From NCBI GenBank assembly GCA_048213135.1, contig PS015099.1, positions 122,128-186,127 on the forward strand: a DNA stretch of 64,000 bases, in the 5' to 3' direction. The DNA is from Reclinomonas americana ATCC 50394. Lineage: Eukaryota; Jakobida; Jakobea; Jakobida. The notes under the pieces are model-generated. The model saw only the letters and a program-made list of their open reading frames with translations, searched no databases and was not told where the DNA came from. Position numbers and translations under genes: made by a program. Position 1 is the first letter of the stretch. Every line of letters starts with the position of its first letter. This document shows positions 34,582-47,000 of this stretch, in pieces.

Positions 34582-34959
34582 GGCAGAAGACGCTGTGATG
34601 AGCTCAGTGTAAAAATCGTGTTCGAGAGTTTACGGTGTGCGAGTGTGAGACTGCATTCACGCACATGCATGCCTTTGCAGAATAGATGTTTTTATCAGCG
34701 GAAACAGCTGGATGATGACGGTCACGACGCGTGGACGGATGGCCATTGGTGTGGTCGAGCATGTCGGCACCGATAAAAGTCAGCAGCTCGAACGCCTTGG
34801 AGTTTCTTTCGATGTTCAGCTAGTTGTGTGGGGCCGCTTTGCAAGTACGTATTCATGCAGTTTGTTCCTATCATTGTTGTTTTTGTTGTCTAAAAAATCA
34901 AGTTGCCTTGTCCGTACAACAGAATCGCAAGAGAGCTCCATTTCCTTCGCTTCTCGCGC
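34582..34959 (+). other. Intergenic space / 5' leader of the ATPase gene
   Basis: About 380 bp between the stop of the LamG/FN3 gene and the chosen ATPase start. A possible short upstream coding exon (ATGATGACGG at 34712) and an acceptor-like CAACAG near 34921 leave open a spliced 5' leader or an alternative N-terminus. Confidence 0.4.
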
Positions 34960-37900
34960 ATGGATCGCCATCACCGCTCCCTCCCAGTGCAGCTCCGCGG
35001 CCCACAGGGGGCAATTGCTCTCGAATCCGTGGAGAAGGCTTCGCCGCGCGCCGCGCTACGATCTCCTCGCACCGAAGTGGTGCCGTGGTACGCACTGCCA
35101 GTCGCCGAATGCCTGCATGCATTGCATGTGGCTGACCCGGAGATCGGCCTGCTGACTGCTGCTGATATCGAGTCCCGGCGGCGTGAGTTTGGCCACAACC
35201 ACTTGCAGGATATCAAGCAGCGCACCGTGCTGGGTATCATCATACCGCAGTTTTTCAACTGGATCAACTTGGTCCTGTTGGCGACATTTCTGCTCACAGT
35301 CATCACTGCCGACTACGTGGAGATGACGGTGGTGCTGGTGGTGCTTTTGCTCAACGGTGTCATCGGTTCCTGGCAAGAGCTGCGCTCGGAGCAGTCGATG
35401 CGAGCCATCCGCTCGCTGGCCCGCAGTCAGGCTCACGTTCGTCGTGCCGCTCAGCTTCGCGTGGTGGACATGGAGGAGCTGGTGGTGGGCGACGTTGTGG
35501 AGCTGCGTGCCGGCGATCTCGTGCCGGCCGATTTGCGACTGTTGGAGACCACTCGCTTGGAGGTCGACGAGGCAGTGCTGACCGGTGAATCGGAACCCGT
35601 GCAAAAAATGGCAGGAGCCCTTCCTCCAGTACTCGAAGTGGCAGCAGACGCCAGTCCGATCGTCTCACAGCCGCCGGCCATACCGCCACTGAGTGATCAG
35701 GTCAACATGGCATTCCGGCAGACTCTGGTGACACAAGGCCAGGCGGTGGCCGTGGTTGTGGCTGTCGGTGCACAGACGCAAGTGGGCCGCATTGCAGAGC
35801 AGCTGGCAGCAAAGAGCGGGGCCGACGTCAAGAGCCCACTGGCACGAGAGCTGAGCATCCTCATGTTCACCATGGTGGCCGTCGGACTTGTGTTTGCCGT
35901 GTTCATTCTGTGGGCTTTCCGCTGGAGTTTCTCCAGCGACGCGCTACTCTACGCCACCGCCACACTTATCGCCATCCTGCCGGAGGTCATCAATGTGCTG
36001 CTGACAGTGGCCATGGCTTTGGCGAGCCAGCGGATGGCCTCGCAGAACGCGATTGTGCGCCGCCTCCCGGCGCTGGAGAGACTCGGCAAGGTCACCGACA
36101 TTTGCTCGGACAAGACTGGCACCCTCACCACCGGAAAGATGCAGGCCGTGCGCGTGTGGCTCGCAAGCGAGATTGGGGTGACCTCGGCGTTGCTGCGCAA
36201 CGATCTGCGGGCCGCTGATGGGCTTCGCGCCCCACCGATGGTTGCTACTGGTGCTCCGCGCTCGGCCACCGGTGGTTGGATCCGTGAGGGCGACGACGCT
36301 GTTCAGGATCGAGATGCGGAGCCAAGCTCGATGCAGGTGAGATTGCTTATAACCTCCTCTGTTTGTAGCGTCGCCACGGTTATCTTACAGATTGTGTGTT
36401 GCACAGGAGCGACCACCGCATTTGCGTGGTTACGCACACCCAGCATTGCAGCAGGAGTGGGTGTTGAGCATGATGGTGGCCGCATTGTGCTCGTCAACAG
36501 CACTGGAAGTTGACGACAATGGACATTTGTCGGGCTCTGGCAACCCGACCGAGGTCGCCCTGCAAGTGCTTGCTCACCAGAGCGGTCTCCCACGCGACGA
36601 GTTCCTGGTTGACTGGGAGGCACGTGGCGAGTGGGCTTTCGAGTCGGAGGTGAAACGAATGAGCACCGGGTGGCGACATCGAGATTTGCCGGTGGGCATT
36701 GTGCTGTGCAAGGGCGCACCGGAGCGAGTTTTCGAACGCTGCCGCAATGTGGCCCACGACGAAGTGGCGATGCAACGGTGCGAGGAGGCAGTCGTCGCTC
36801 TTGCCTCGCAGGGCCTTCGAGTGCTGGCGCTCGCGTTTCGTCTGGTGCGCAACTCACCGGTGGAAGGCAATCGCGCTGACGAGGATGGTGGCGGTACTGC
36901 GGCCTGTGCTGATCTCCTGCAGCCCGTGCGCTCATTCGGAGGCGGAATATCGGCGCTCAAGTTCGTGCATCGCCAGTCCAGCACCAGGTCCTTACCGGCG
37001 CGTCGCTCTTGGAGCCATCAACGTCCTCAACGAACTCAGTCGTCGTCGTCAGCGGCGACGGATAGTGGCGGTTCTGGAACACGGAAGCTGCCTACCGGTC
37101 GCCTCGTTGTTCGACTGGCCGCAGTGCAAACGTTTCTGGAGGCCTTGATGGAGGACTACGAAGAGGAGGTGGAGGAGAGGAGGGTGGAGGTCGGCGCAGA
37201 CGTGGGAGGCGATGTCGAGAGAGTGAACTCAGAGAAGAAGGTGAGTGCGATGGGAATGTGGATGTGAGCAGCGAGATATACTAGACCGGCAGCGCATCGG
37301 GTTCACCAGCTGTATAGCAATTGGTATTCACGGGCGGGTGTTGAGATGCTGATGGCATGCCAGTGCACTTGTTGCAAGTCATAGTCTGCGCACTGCAACT
37401 CCATCATTAGTTTGCTTTCGCATGCTCACGCGCACACACACACAAACATGCGTACTCGTACACTACTCTCATGTCAATTTTATCGGCATCCTCCCTATTT
37501 CTCTCCGCAATATCTGACTTGCTTCCCTACAGGACGACGGCAGCTCGCCGACTCCAGACCTCCGCCAGTCGATCATTGCCGAGTATGAGCGGGACTCTGT
37601 CGAGTGCGACCTGGTGTTCCTCAGTTTGGTGGGACTGCGTGACCCACCGAAACATGAATCAGCCGCCGCTGTGCAAGAGTGTATCGAGGCAGGCATCACG
37701 GTCCGCGTTCTCACGGGTGATCACGTGCAAACGGCTGTCGCTGTGGCGGAAGAGCTCGGCGTTCTGCCGCCGGTGCACATTCAGCAACCCGGTCACGGAC
37801 TGTCGGCAGAGCAAGTCCGCGATGCAGAGCTGGGAGTGGAGCGTGGAACGCATGCACAGCTGCTGCATAGGGCGGTGCTCACTGGGCCGCAGTTTGATCG

Positions 37901-39355
37901 GCTGACGGATGAAGAGCTGGATGCCATGGTTGATTTGCCGAGAGTGGTGGCGAGGTGCGAAGGGAGGGAACGGGAGGGGAAGGGAGGGAGGGAGGGAAGG
38001 CGGAGGGAGGGAGGGAGGAAGGGAGGGAAGGCGGAGGGAGGGAGAATGGGAGGAAGGGATGGAGAGGGAGGGAGGAAGGGAGGGAGGGAGAAAGGAAGAG
38101 GAAAGGTAGAGAGATTGATCACGCGACAAAAAGAGAGGCGAGAGACAGAAGAGAAAGAGGGAAAAGAATGGGAGAAAGGGGATGAAAAGCAAAGAAAGAG
38201 AGAGTTGGATGTTAGGGAAGAGGGGGTGGTTGAAAACAAGGCAAGGAAAAAAAGAGAAAGAGAGAGAGAGGGGCATACGTGACCTGCATCTTTATCGCGC
38301 ACAATACCGTGGTCAACGTACATCCTCTGCAGACTATGCAGTCTCTCTTGTTGGCTGTCTTCAATATCTCTACCCTTCTCTGACTATCGCTTTCTCGCTG
38401 CTTCCGCGCGCCTCGCAGATGCACGCCAAGCACCAAGGTCCGCATGGTAGAGGCCCTTCGTCGACGCGCTCGTGTCGTGGCCATGACGGGCGACGGTGTC
38501 AACGATGCGGCCGCCATCAAGGTCGCCAATGTCGGCATTGCGATGGGCATTTCCGGGTCAGAAATCACCAAGTCAGTGGCCGACATGGTGCTGGCCGACG
38601 ACAACTTTGCCACCATTGTTATGGCGGTGCGCGAGGGTCGCCGGTTGTTTTACAGCATTGCCAACTTTGTTGTGCAATTATTGGTTGGCAACGTGGCAGA
38701 GGCCATTCAGCTCATGCTCGTCTTGTCTTTTTCGACCGATGAGCAAGGACTGCCCGTGTTTACCCTGTCGCCACTGGCGATTCTGTGGATCAACACAGCG
38801 ACAAGCACCGGCCCGTCGCTGGCTCTGTCGCTGGAGCCGCCGCCGCGCGACACCATGCGTCAGCCGCCGCTCCCATCGTCGCTGTTTACTCGGCAGCTGG
38901 TGGTGGATGTGCTGTTCTATGGGACACTGATCGGTGCTCTGAGCCTCGGCGGATACGTCATTGTTGTGTGGGGTGCCGGAGGCGGGGAGCTCGGCCACAA
39001 CTGCAACCACAGTGGCAACAGTGGCGCGATGGCCACCAACTGCGAATCTGTGACGCGCGGTCGAGCGGTAGCATTTGCCATTCTCAACTTTCTTCTGCTG
39101 TACAACTACGCTTTTTACCGTGCCACCTTCCCCCAGCGATGGCCTCTGCTTGCCTGCATTGTGGGTGGCATGGTGGCTGCCACTGTGCTCATATACATTC
39201 CGGTCGTGAATGACCGGGTGTTTCGACACGCCCCCATTACGTGGGAGTGGGGTGTGGTGGTCGGCGCGGTGGCGGTGTTCCACACGTGTGGTGTGATGTA
39301 TCAGTGGGCCGTGCGTAGGTATCGTCGCTTGCGTGCGGCAAGGGCGAGTGAGTAA
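34960..39355 (+). CDS. P2D (ENA-type) Na+/K+ efflux ATPase
   Basis: ENA-type ATPases export Na+ or K+ across the plasma membrane with ATP hydrolysis through an aspartyl phosphate. Four exons keep phase: 34960-36336, 36407-37240, 37533-37954, 38419-39355, for 1189 residues. Visible are the actuator motif TGES (residues 208-211), the M4 signature IAILPEVINVLLTVAMAL, the phosphorylation motif ICSDKTGTLTTGKM (Asp384), KGAPERVFERC, RDPPK, TGDHVQTA, MTGDGVNDAAAIKVANVGIA and ten-span C-terminal membrane region. The P2D assignment rests on ALERLGKVTDICSDKTGTLT, the GELGHNCN loop and YIPVVNDRVFRHAPITWEWG near the C-terminus, all as in fungal ENA pumps. A roughly 130-residue low-complexity acidic insertion (about 36850-37240) separates the nucleotide-binding domain from the hinge. 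The intron 37955-38418 is a polypurine tract. The exact start is uncertain by an upstream exon. Confidence 0.9.
37955..38418 (+). repeat. GGAGGGA polypurine intron
   Basis: The third intron of the ATPase gene carries about 300 bases of GGGAGG/GAAAGAG purine repeats on the sense strand, then a normal pyrimidine tract and CGCAG acceptor. In contrast to most other long introns here, the purine strand is the sense strand. Confidence 0.8.
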
Positions 39356-39807
39356 CGCTGCGGTGACTCTATATATGTAGTGATAAAGACTCAAGAGGTG
39401 AAGAGTACTGAAGAACGAAGTGAACTGAGCGACAACAGTAACAATGCCAACTACCTGTGCACACCAAAACCATTGTGAACCTCTAATCCCCAATTCGACC
39501 TGCTGCTAGCTGTCGCAACGACGCAGCGCTTCCAGTGAATTGTTTGTCTCTCACTGCGAATCCAAATCGGCTTTGCAGTGTTTGGCGGGCCTTGCGAAGA
39601 CTGGGCGTGACACTCTGAGCGCTGCGTCTGTGCATTACGTGTGCCAAATCCACTTTCAAATTCAGTCCATGTGAAGAATACACTCCAGATATGAAAGCGA
39701 AGGCGCGGATACGTAGAGATAGAGAATGGAACATTGAATAGAGCAATGGCAATGTGCATGGGGAGCAACACGACTTGCAGTGATTGCTGGCAGTGCAGTT
39801 GTCATGA
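39356..39807. other. Convergent intergenic region, ATPase / AsnB
   Basis: These 452 bp lie between two stop codons of convergent genes and must hold both 3' UTRs and poly(A) sites. I see no open frame with family resemblance and no RNA gene. Confidence 0.6.
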
Positions 39808-42800
39808 TCACGTCTTCCCGGCCACACTCGCGCGAGTCAACGAGGCCACATGGAACTGTTGCGCACGGCCACTTGGATCCTCTGTGTGGCTCCACTTGGG
39901 CTTCCACGCGCGCACCGACTTGCGCAGTCCCTGGCACGCCTCGTGTTCTCCAAAGAGCTTTTCGAAGATGATGCGGTAGTAGTAGCCTTCCTTGGTTGTC
40001 GGTGGCTCATGTGGAAACAGATCGGCCGCTCTTGCCAGGTCATCGTCGGACACTGCAAGCCCACAGTGCTGTACAAGAGTTACAAGTCGGTGATCGCCCG
40101 GGACAACAGTATCAATCGCTCGCTACGCCTTGCATAGCACACCTCTTTCAAGCCGTCGATCCACGAGTAGCCGACGCCGTCGCTGAACTGCTCCTTTTGA
40201 CGCCAGAGAATGTCTCGCGGAAGGTACTCTTCACCACAGACCTCCGGGTCAAATGCGTAGCGCATGACCCACTTTTCGATGCGAGAAGAACCATCTGCAT
40301 TCTTGCAGATCTTGTGCCGCGGATGCACCGCCATGGACACCTCGAGAAAGCTGCGTCGACACCACGGCACGCACTTTGCATGTGAGTTCACAATCGTGCA
40401 GTGCGCTGCGTGCATGCATATGCATCTCAACGCAAACAGCGCAACTCCACGTCCAGGAACGGAACGCGCAGTTCCAAGCTCTGACCAGAAGTTGATCGAT
40501 CGCCGCGAAGCACGTCGGCCTTGCTCAGCCGCTTGATTCGCTCCACCGTTTCTCGGTGAAACGCTGTGTTTTTGGTGGTTCGGTCTGTGAGAATCGCAAG
40601 CAACTCGCGATCGCTGCGTGTTGGCGGTGCATCATACCTTCTTCAGATGGCGCATTGTGAAAGTAGAGATAGCCGCCAAATACCTCGTCTGCGCCTTCGC
40701 CGGAGAGAACCACCTTGACATTCTTGCGTGCCAGAGCCGACACGAGGAACATCGGGGTTGAGGCGCGCACGGTTGTGATGTCGTACGACTCCAGGTGCCA
40801 AATCACCGACTCGAGAGCATCAATGCCCTCCTGATCATGCACATAAGAAGCCACAGCGTCAATAATTAAAACGTTCAGCACGCGAAATACAATGCAGTGT
40901 AACCGCCAGGTTGGCGTGCGCACACACCTGCACGGAGAAGACGAGCTCGTGATGCACTGTACCAAGGTACTCTGCGACACGGCGCGCCGCAGGAAGGTCG
41001 GAGCTGCACTCGCAAGATGAATTAGTCCATTGGGTACATGCACTGTGCCTACAGATCTACAGTCTACTACAGGCGGAACTGACTGCCAGCAACACCGCCA
41101 GCAACGCTGCGCCGTCACACACAAGATCTCGAGCTCCATACAGCGACATACCTTCCTTCCAGACCGCATGCGTAGCTGTGGAACGGGTACCCGTCTGGAA
41201 GATGCTTCTTCGCAACACTGGCCACGAGGCTCGAATCAAGACCGCCAGAAATAAACACTCCCACCTGCATATGACAAAGTGAGACATAGCGCTCGCCACC
41301 AGCAGTTGGCAATGGTCGAAGAGCTGGGCAGTCCCACACCATTCCATTTGACCAGTGCACGCNNNNNNNNNNNNNNNNNNNNNNNNNNNNNNNNNNNNNN
41401 NNNNNNNNNNNNNNNNNNNNNNNNNNNNNNNNNNNNNNNNNNNNNNNNNNNNNNNNNNNNNNNNNNNNNNNNNNNNNNNNNNNNNNNNNNNNNNNNNNNN
41501 NNNNNNNNNNNNNNNNNNNNNNNNNNNNNNNNNNNNNNNNNNNNNNNNNNNNNNNNNNNNNNNNNNNNNNNNNNNNNNNNNNNNNNNNNNNNNNNNNNNN
41601 NNNNNNNNNNNNNNNNNNNNNNNNNNNNNNNNNNNNNNNNNNNNNNNNNNNNNNNNNNNNNNNNNNNNNNNNNNNNNNNNNNNNNNNNNNNNNNNNNNNN
41701 NNNNNNNNNNNNNNNNNNNNNNNNNNNNNNNNNNNNNNNNNNNNNNNNNNNNNNNNNNNNNNNNNNNNNNNNNNNNNNNNNNNNNNNNNNNNNNNNNNNN
41801 NNNNNNNNNNNNNNNNNNNNNNNNNNNNNNNNNNNNNNNNNNNNNNNNNNNNNNNNNNNNNNNNNNNNNNNNNNNNNNNNNNNNNNNNNNNNNNNNNNNN
41901 NNNNNNNNNNNNNNNNNNNNNNNNNNNNNNNNNNNNNNNNNNNNNNNNNNNNNNNNNNNNNNNNNNNNNNNNNNNNNNNNNNNNNNNNNNNNNNNNNNNN
42001 NNNNNNNNNNNNNNNNNNNNNNNNNNNNNNNNNNNNNNNNNNNNNNNNNNNNNNNNNNNNNNNNNNNNNNNNNNNNNNNNNNNNNNNNNNNNCGGAACGT
42101 CAGACATGAGTCGGCGCACCACGGCCTTCGTAAAGGCTTCGTGGATGCCTCGGAAGTCCGCCACCTCAACTGGAGTGGGCATCCATCTCTCGTCATAGAA
42201 CACTGGTTGGTACCACGCCTGAAAGCCACCGCCGTCGTCTCGTGATACGCGCGTGGCACCAGCCACGCACGAGCCCATCTGGGGGAGCCAGTGCGCAGCG
42301 CGCAGTTCAGTACACAGAAGACAAGCAGTGTCACACTCAAATGTCTAACTGAGGATGACGCACATAGTAGTGACCAGGCGGGAACTCTGTGAGTTCGCAG
42401 CAGTGCTTCAACAGGGCTTTGGCTTCCGACGCGAACCACAGTGCTACAAAGACAACATGAGACGACTGTTGAGATTTTGAAACAAAACACTTCATTCACC
42501 ACATTCCAATAATGCGACAAATGTCCATACTGACACAAATAATAGACATGATCCACTTACCTCCGTCGCTGCTGCGTCCAAAGAAGAGGCTTCGGATCCC
42601 AATTGGGTCGCGACCGACTACAAAGCGACCGGCAGCCACATCCACCAGGACAATGGCAAATTCCTACGCAACCACCAACAAGTTCAGTCATACTGCAACA
42701 CTGAACATGCAACGGCAGACGTCTATAATGGTGTCGCACGTGCACGCAACTCCACGCAGAAGATTGAAAAATGTGGACACGGCAGCCGCGTCACTGGTTC

Positions 42801-43276
42801 GGCCGAGACAATGCTTTTCGAAGAGTGGCGCCAGTATCTCGCAGTCTGAATCGGAACGCATGTGCACGTCAGATAACTCCAGTGCTCGCAGCTGCTGATG
42901 GTTGTAGATTTCGCCATTGGCAATGCCTGGTGTGTGCGCACTCCACAGTGAGGACATGTACAACGAACTTTGCCGCGCTCTTTTCACCATGTGTACCCAC
43001 GAAACTCAGCACAATCGGACTTGCGACGTCACCCACGCGCACATCTTGCTCACGAAGAGTCTCCACGTCGCCGCTGGACATGGGTTGGTGACCGTCTTCG
43101 GGTGCGACAATGGCCAGGCGAGCAAAGCCCAGACCCACCAGTCCGTCAGCACTCACAAATGAGGTGATTTCATCGGGTCCGCGATGGACGATTTGCTGCG
43201 TGCACGCTTCAACCAGAGCTTTCTTCTCTCGATCATCAGACGACGGCTGCCCAAGAACGGCAAAGATTCCACACAT
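39808..43276 (-). CDS. ASNS: Asparagine synthetase, glutamine-hydrolysing
   Basis: The enzyme makes asparagine from aspartate, ATP and glutamine-derived ammonia. Eleven exons keep phase: 43276-42997, 42926-42751, 42663-42561, 42443-42364, 42278-about 42093, 41264-41152, 41003-40928, 40830-40638, 40563-40446, 40350-40143, 40068-39808, giving about 597 residues. The N-terminal glutaminase starts MCGIFAVLG, so Cys2 is the expected nucleophile after Met removal; [11 protein letters not shown] and [13 protein letters not shown] follow. The synthetase half has the PP-loop [66 protein letters not shown] and the conserved C-terminal [17 protein letters not shown]. The 730-N gap (41363-42092) falls at an intron: the blocks on both sides (RRLMSDVP and VGVFISGG) join as in the family, so no coding sequence need be missing. 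Confidence 0.95.
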
Positions 43277-44071
43277 GCTAGCTCCTCTCTCACGGGCGTC
43301 TGTATACGTATAAGTGAGAATTCGAAGGTGCGAGAAGGGTGAGCTCGAGACCACTCATGTGATCGCATGAGCACGCGAAAGTAGCTAACGTTGTCTGCTC
43401 TCCGCCACTCACCTCAATCAGTATAGTCAAGTTGTGAATTTGCGAAGTGATGCTCACACGTGTTTCGCCGTGGTCGTGAGATTTGCCTTTGTGACGACTG
43501 CTGCAATCGGCCGCAAAGCTGCCGGGTGCTGCAGTGGCGATTCTCACCTCCCTGCCAAAAGCGAACACACCTCGCCACTGTAGTCAGTGGTGACTCGCAG
43601 ATGTGTGTATATACTGGAACACCTCGGTGCGCCGTGCGCGCACTGCCCATGCGCAACTGCTGTACACAGAGAAGTTTAGGTCGGTTGGGCTATTTTTGGT
43701 GTGACTGTTGCAGTGTGGCAGTTCCCAATTGCCTTCACGACCGGTCACGATCACGAGTCGGTTGCGAGAGACTGCACCAGTCGGGCCCTGACATATAGAT
43801 AGCAGCAGCGCGTCTATAACACAACAATTGTGTCGCTTCGCACAAGGAAAAAATGGTACGCTGCTTAGCGCACGTGGCACAACACCGTGAATGATTCGTG
43901 CGGTGGGTGTGTCAATCGAGATTAAACACCCCGTCAAAGAAGCCATGAGATCGAAGAGGAGGAACACGCACGGCGCTGTGGCACACAAAGACGCAGCGCA
44001 GCGTGTTGCTGTTGCTGCTGGAGAGTAGACAATGCACAACACTGCGTGCATTTTTCCGTTTCTGTACGTGT
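43277..44071. other. Intergenic region upstream of AsnB and downstream of CLC
   Basis: About 795 bp between the AsnB start and the CLC stop (both minus strand). It must contain the AsnB promoter and CLC 3' UTR. A palindromic GTATATAC at about 43607-43614 is the only TATA-like word, but it is 330 bp from the start codon. No gene is supported. Confidence 0.45.
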
Positions 44072-47000
44072 TTACAGTTTCAGGTTGATAAGGTCCTTCT
44101 TTGTCACCACACCCAACAGGTGTCCACCAGCACTTGTCACAAATACGTGCCCAATATTCAGCATGTTGAACATGAAAAACAGCTTCGGCAGGGGAGTCAA
44201 CTCGTTCACAGTTAACGGCGACGGTTCGGCCGGGACGTATATGATTCTACATGCACGCTGGTCTGTCAGTGTCGGGATCCTATACACCAGCACGAAAAAT
44301 GACTCGACTGCTCACCCTGCATTGATCATCGAGAGCAAGTCAGAGTTCGGCGAGAATACGCTCGGTCGGATCGGCAGCCCGTCGGTGCTCTGCTCGGAGA
44401 CAAGCAGCACACCGGCTGGATCAACCCGCCGCCCGTCCACACTGCACACGTTGCATGAGAGTTTGTATGTATGTTGACCCCCCCGCCCCCTCACGTGCTG
44501 CTGTACACGCGTGCACCACGCAACGAATTCCTAACAACGGGTGCCACATCGAGCGGTCCGGCACCTGCAGCATTCGAACCCTCAGCAGCGAGGCCAAGTA
44601 CACAGAGAGAGCGATGCAGCAATTTTGCGGAAAACCATCTGCGGGGACATGAGACATGGTGCTCTCCTCCGTTTCCGCAACGTCCGCAGATGGCGCGCTC
44701 TGGGCTCACGTCGGTGAAACAAAGAAATAAGAAGAGAACGACTTCTCCCAATGCACAAACCAGTTCGAGTGGAGCGGGTTTCACTTCTGGCAAATCCATA
44801 CTTTTCAACTCTTGCACCCGATCGCGGCGGACGAGAGACGGCCGATCAATCACAAATTGTACTCGCGGATTCTGTATGCCGTCGAAACATCAGTACGCAA
44901 GCGGCAGCAAGAGACTGAAGAGCAACTAGTTAATTCTCCGAACCTCGTCATCGGAAAGTGCGTCCAGCGGCTGCATTGCAAGCTGCTGACACAGGGCTTC
45001 GTATTGCACAAGTACTTGCATGATATCGCCATACTGCGCAGTACCCACCAAAATGCGATCAACTGCACAGACAATAAAGAATGTCATCGGTCTGGAAAAC
45101 ATCGAAGCTAGATTCGTTCTTCTGCAACTTGCTCATTTTCGTAATGTGCACTGCACGCACTTACTCATGCAACCGTTTGATCTCCGCCATCCATGATAAT
45201 CACTCATGCACTGTACGGCCCTCTAGTTCCCTCCCACCCTCGAGCTCTACTCGCCCGCATAGCACCTGCACGCAACTGTGATTGTTGACCACAGGATACG
45301 TCAGTTTCCGGCTCGCTTGACACAGAGTGGCCAACTTGCGCAGCGACGTCGTCTCTTCAACAGTGATGAGCGTCAGAGTCCGCATAACATCGGCAGCCAC
45401 CAACGCATTGTTGCTGTTAAGTGGTTCAAGGCAGAATAATTGAGTCTGCAAGCAGACAGGCAGTTCGCCTTCTCTGCGTACGCAACACTGGATCTCGGAT
45501 CTGCTCCAAGTACGGTAGTCCACGGAGCAAAATCACCGCGTCATAGATGGAGATTATCATGGATCTGGAAAGAAGAACACTGGACATGGTCGCCACCTGC
45601 AACAAGGAGATCAGTACGCTGTATGGGCACGAAGGGCAGTCACGCGCCAGCCTACCAGGACCGGCAAGAAATAACTCAAATCGCCACTGAGTTCGAACAC
45701 AATGATGCTGGTGCTGTGGTGTACGAGACGCAACAAAGTTCAATCGCAGGCTACTGTATTTACACGTACGCTCAGTGTCACTGTTCTTACCTGACGGCTT
45801 GCGTAGCTCCAGAATTTACGGCTCCGGAGCCTGACAATCGCAAGTGTAGGTCCGCATTGAGAAAGACTAACAATTGCAAGTCGCATGTCTCACTCAAGAT
45901 CCTGAATCTGTATGCGTGCCTCTGAAATAGCATATCAAGTGTTTTAAACTCCTCTCTTAGTGCAACGACAGAAAATGGCGACGAGGGGAAAAAAGACAAA
46001 AAACGGGGCGGGGGGGGGGGGGTGTCGGAATGTCAATCTTCCTTCCACCACACGTGTGCCACACATTCTTGCTCTCCTCATCTGTTACGCATGTGTGAAA
46101 CTCACCGACAACAGCCCACGCGGCTGGCGGAATGCCAATTGACGGCCAAATTACGTTGACGAGCTCACCAAAGAACCGACCAAGCAAGCTTCCGAGTACG
46201 TACAGCGGGACAAACACACCACTGGGGATGGGCTGCGTAACCGACACGGGCGACAAGAGAAGCTTCAACAATAAAAAACAACAACAATAGCTCGTCAACA
46301 CAGCAGCAACTCGAATAGTGTACACACGCAATTTTTCCTCGCACACACCACCCAGCCGAAGAGCATCAACGTGGAGACGAAATAGTTGGGATACTCCCAC
46401 GCTCCCTGGCGCTCCAAGTCATACATGTCGCCTAGAATCTTTCGCGGCAGCGCCTGTGACGATTGAGGTCACAAAATCAGACTGGAGCAGGCACTTGCGC
46501 CACGCGCAAAAATGAAAGCACTAATGGACGCACCCGCGCAAAGTCGAACGGATACGAGCCGATGGATGTGACGAGGTACACAATGATCACGGTGGCATAT
46601 TTCCTGAACCGACGGTCAACATCGTCAGGATACAGCGCGAAAGGTTCAGGCGGACGCAACGATGTGCGCATCCACGTGTACTTGCGACGAGTGAGGACCC
46701 AGAATTTGACCAGTCGCACGTACAAGACACCAATGAGACCGCCAACCAAACCAAGCACGGAAAAGAGCAGCATGTCTTGCATGCGATACTTGATTGGATT
46801 GAACTTGGTGGCAAATAAGATGGTGCTTCCCACCGCCACGTCTGCGAACACACCATTCGTTACATCACGGCAGCAGAGGAAATGGTGGACACAGACGAAC
46901 CGCGCACGAGGTAAAAGAATACGGCCGCCGAACCAGCACAAAGAAATCCCTTCCACAAATTGGTCGTAAAGTAAAACGTGGTTGTCACCTCCACCGAGAA

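Noticed and set aside
41057-42556. Long frames across the 730-N gap in the AsnB gene
   Set aside because: They consist mainly of N. Flanking AsnB exons join without needing any sequence from the gap.
43590-43620. GTATATAC as an AsnB TATA box
   Set aside because: It is about 330 bp from the start codon and palindromic by chance expectation; no supporting elements are visible.
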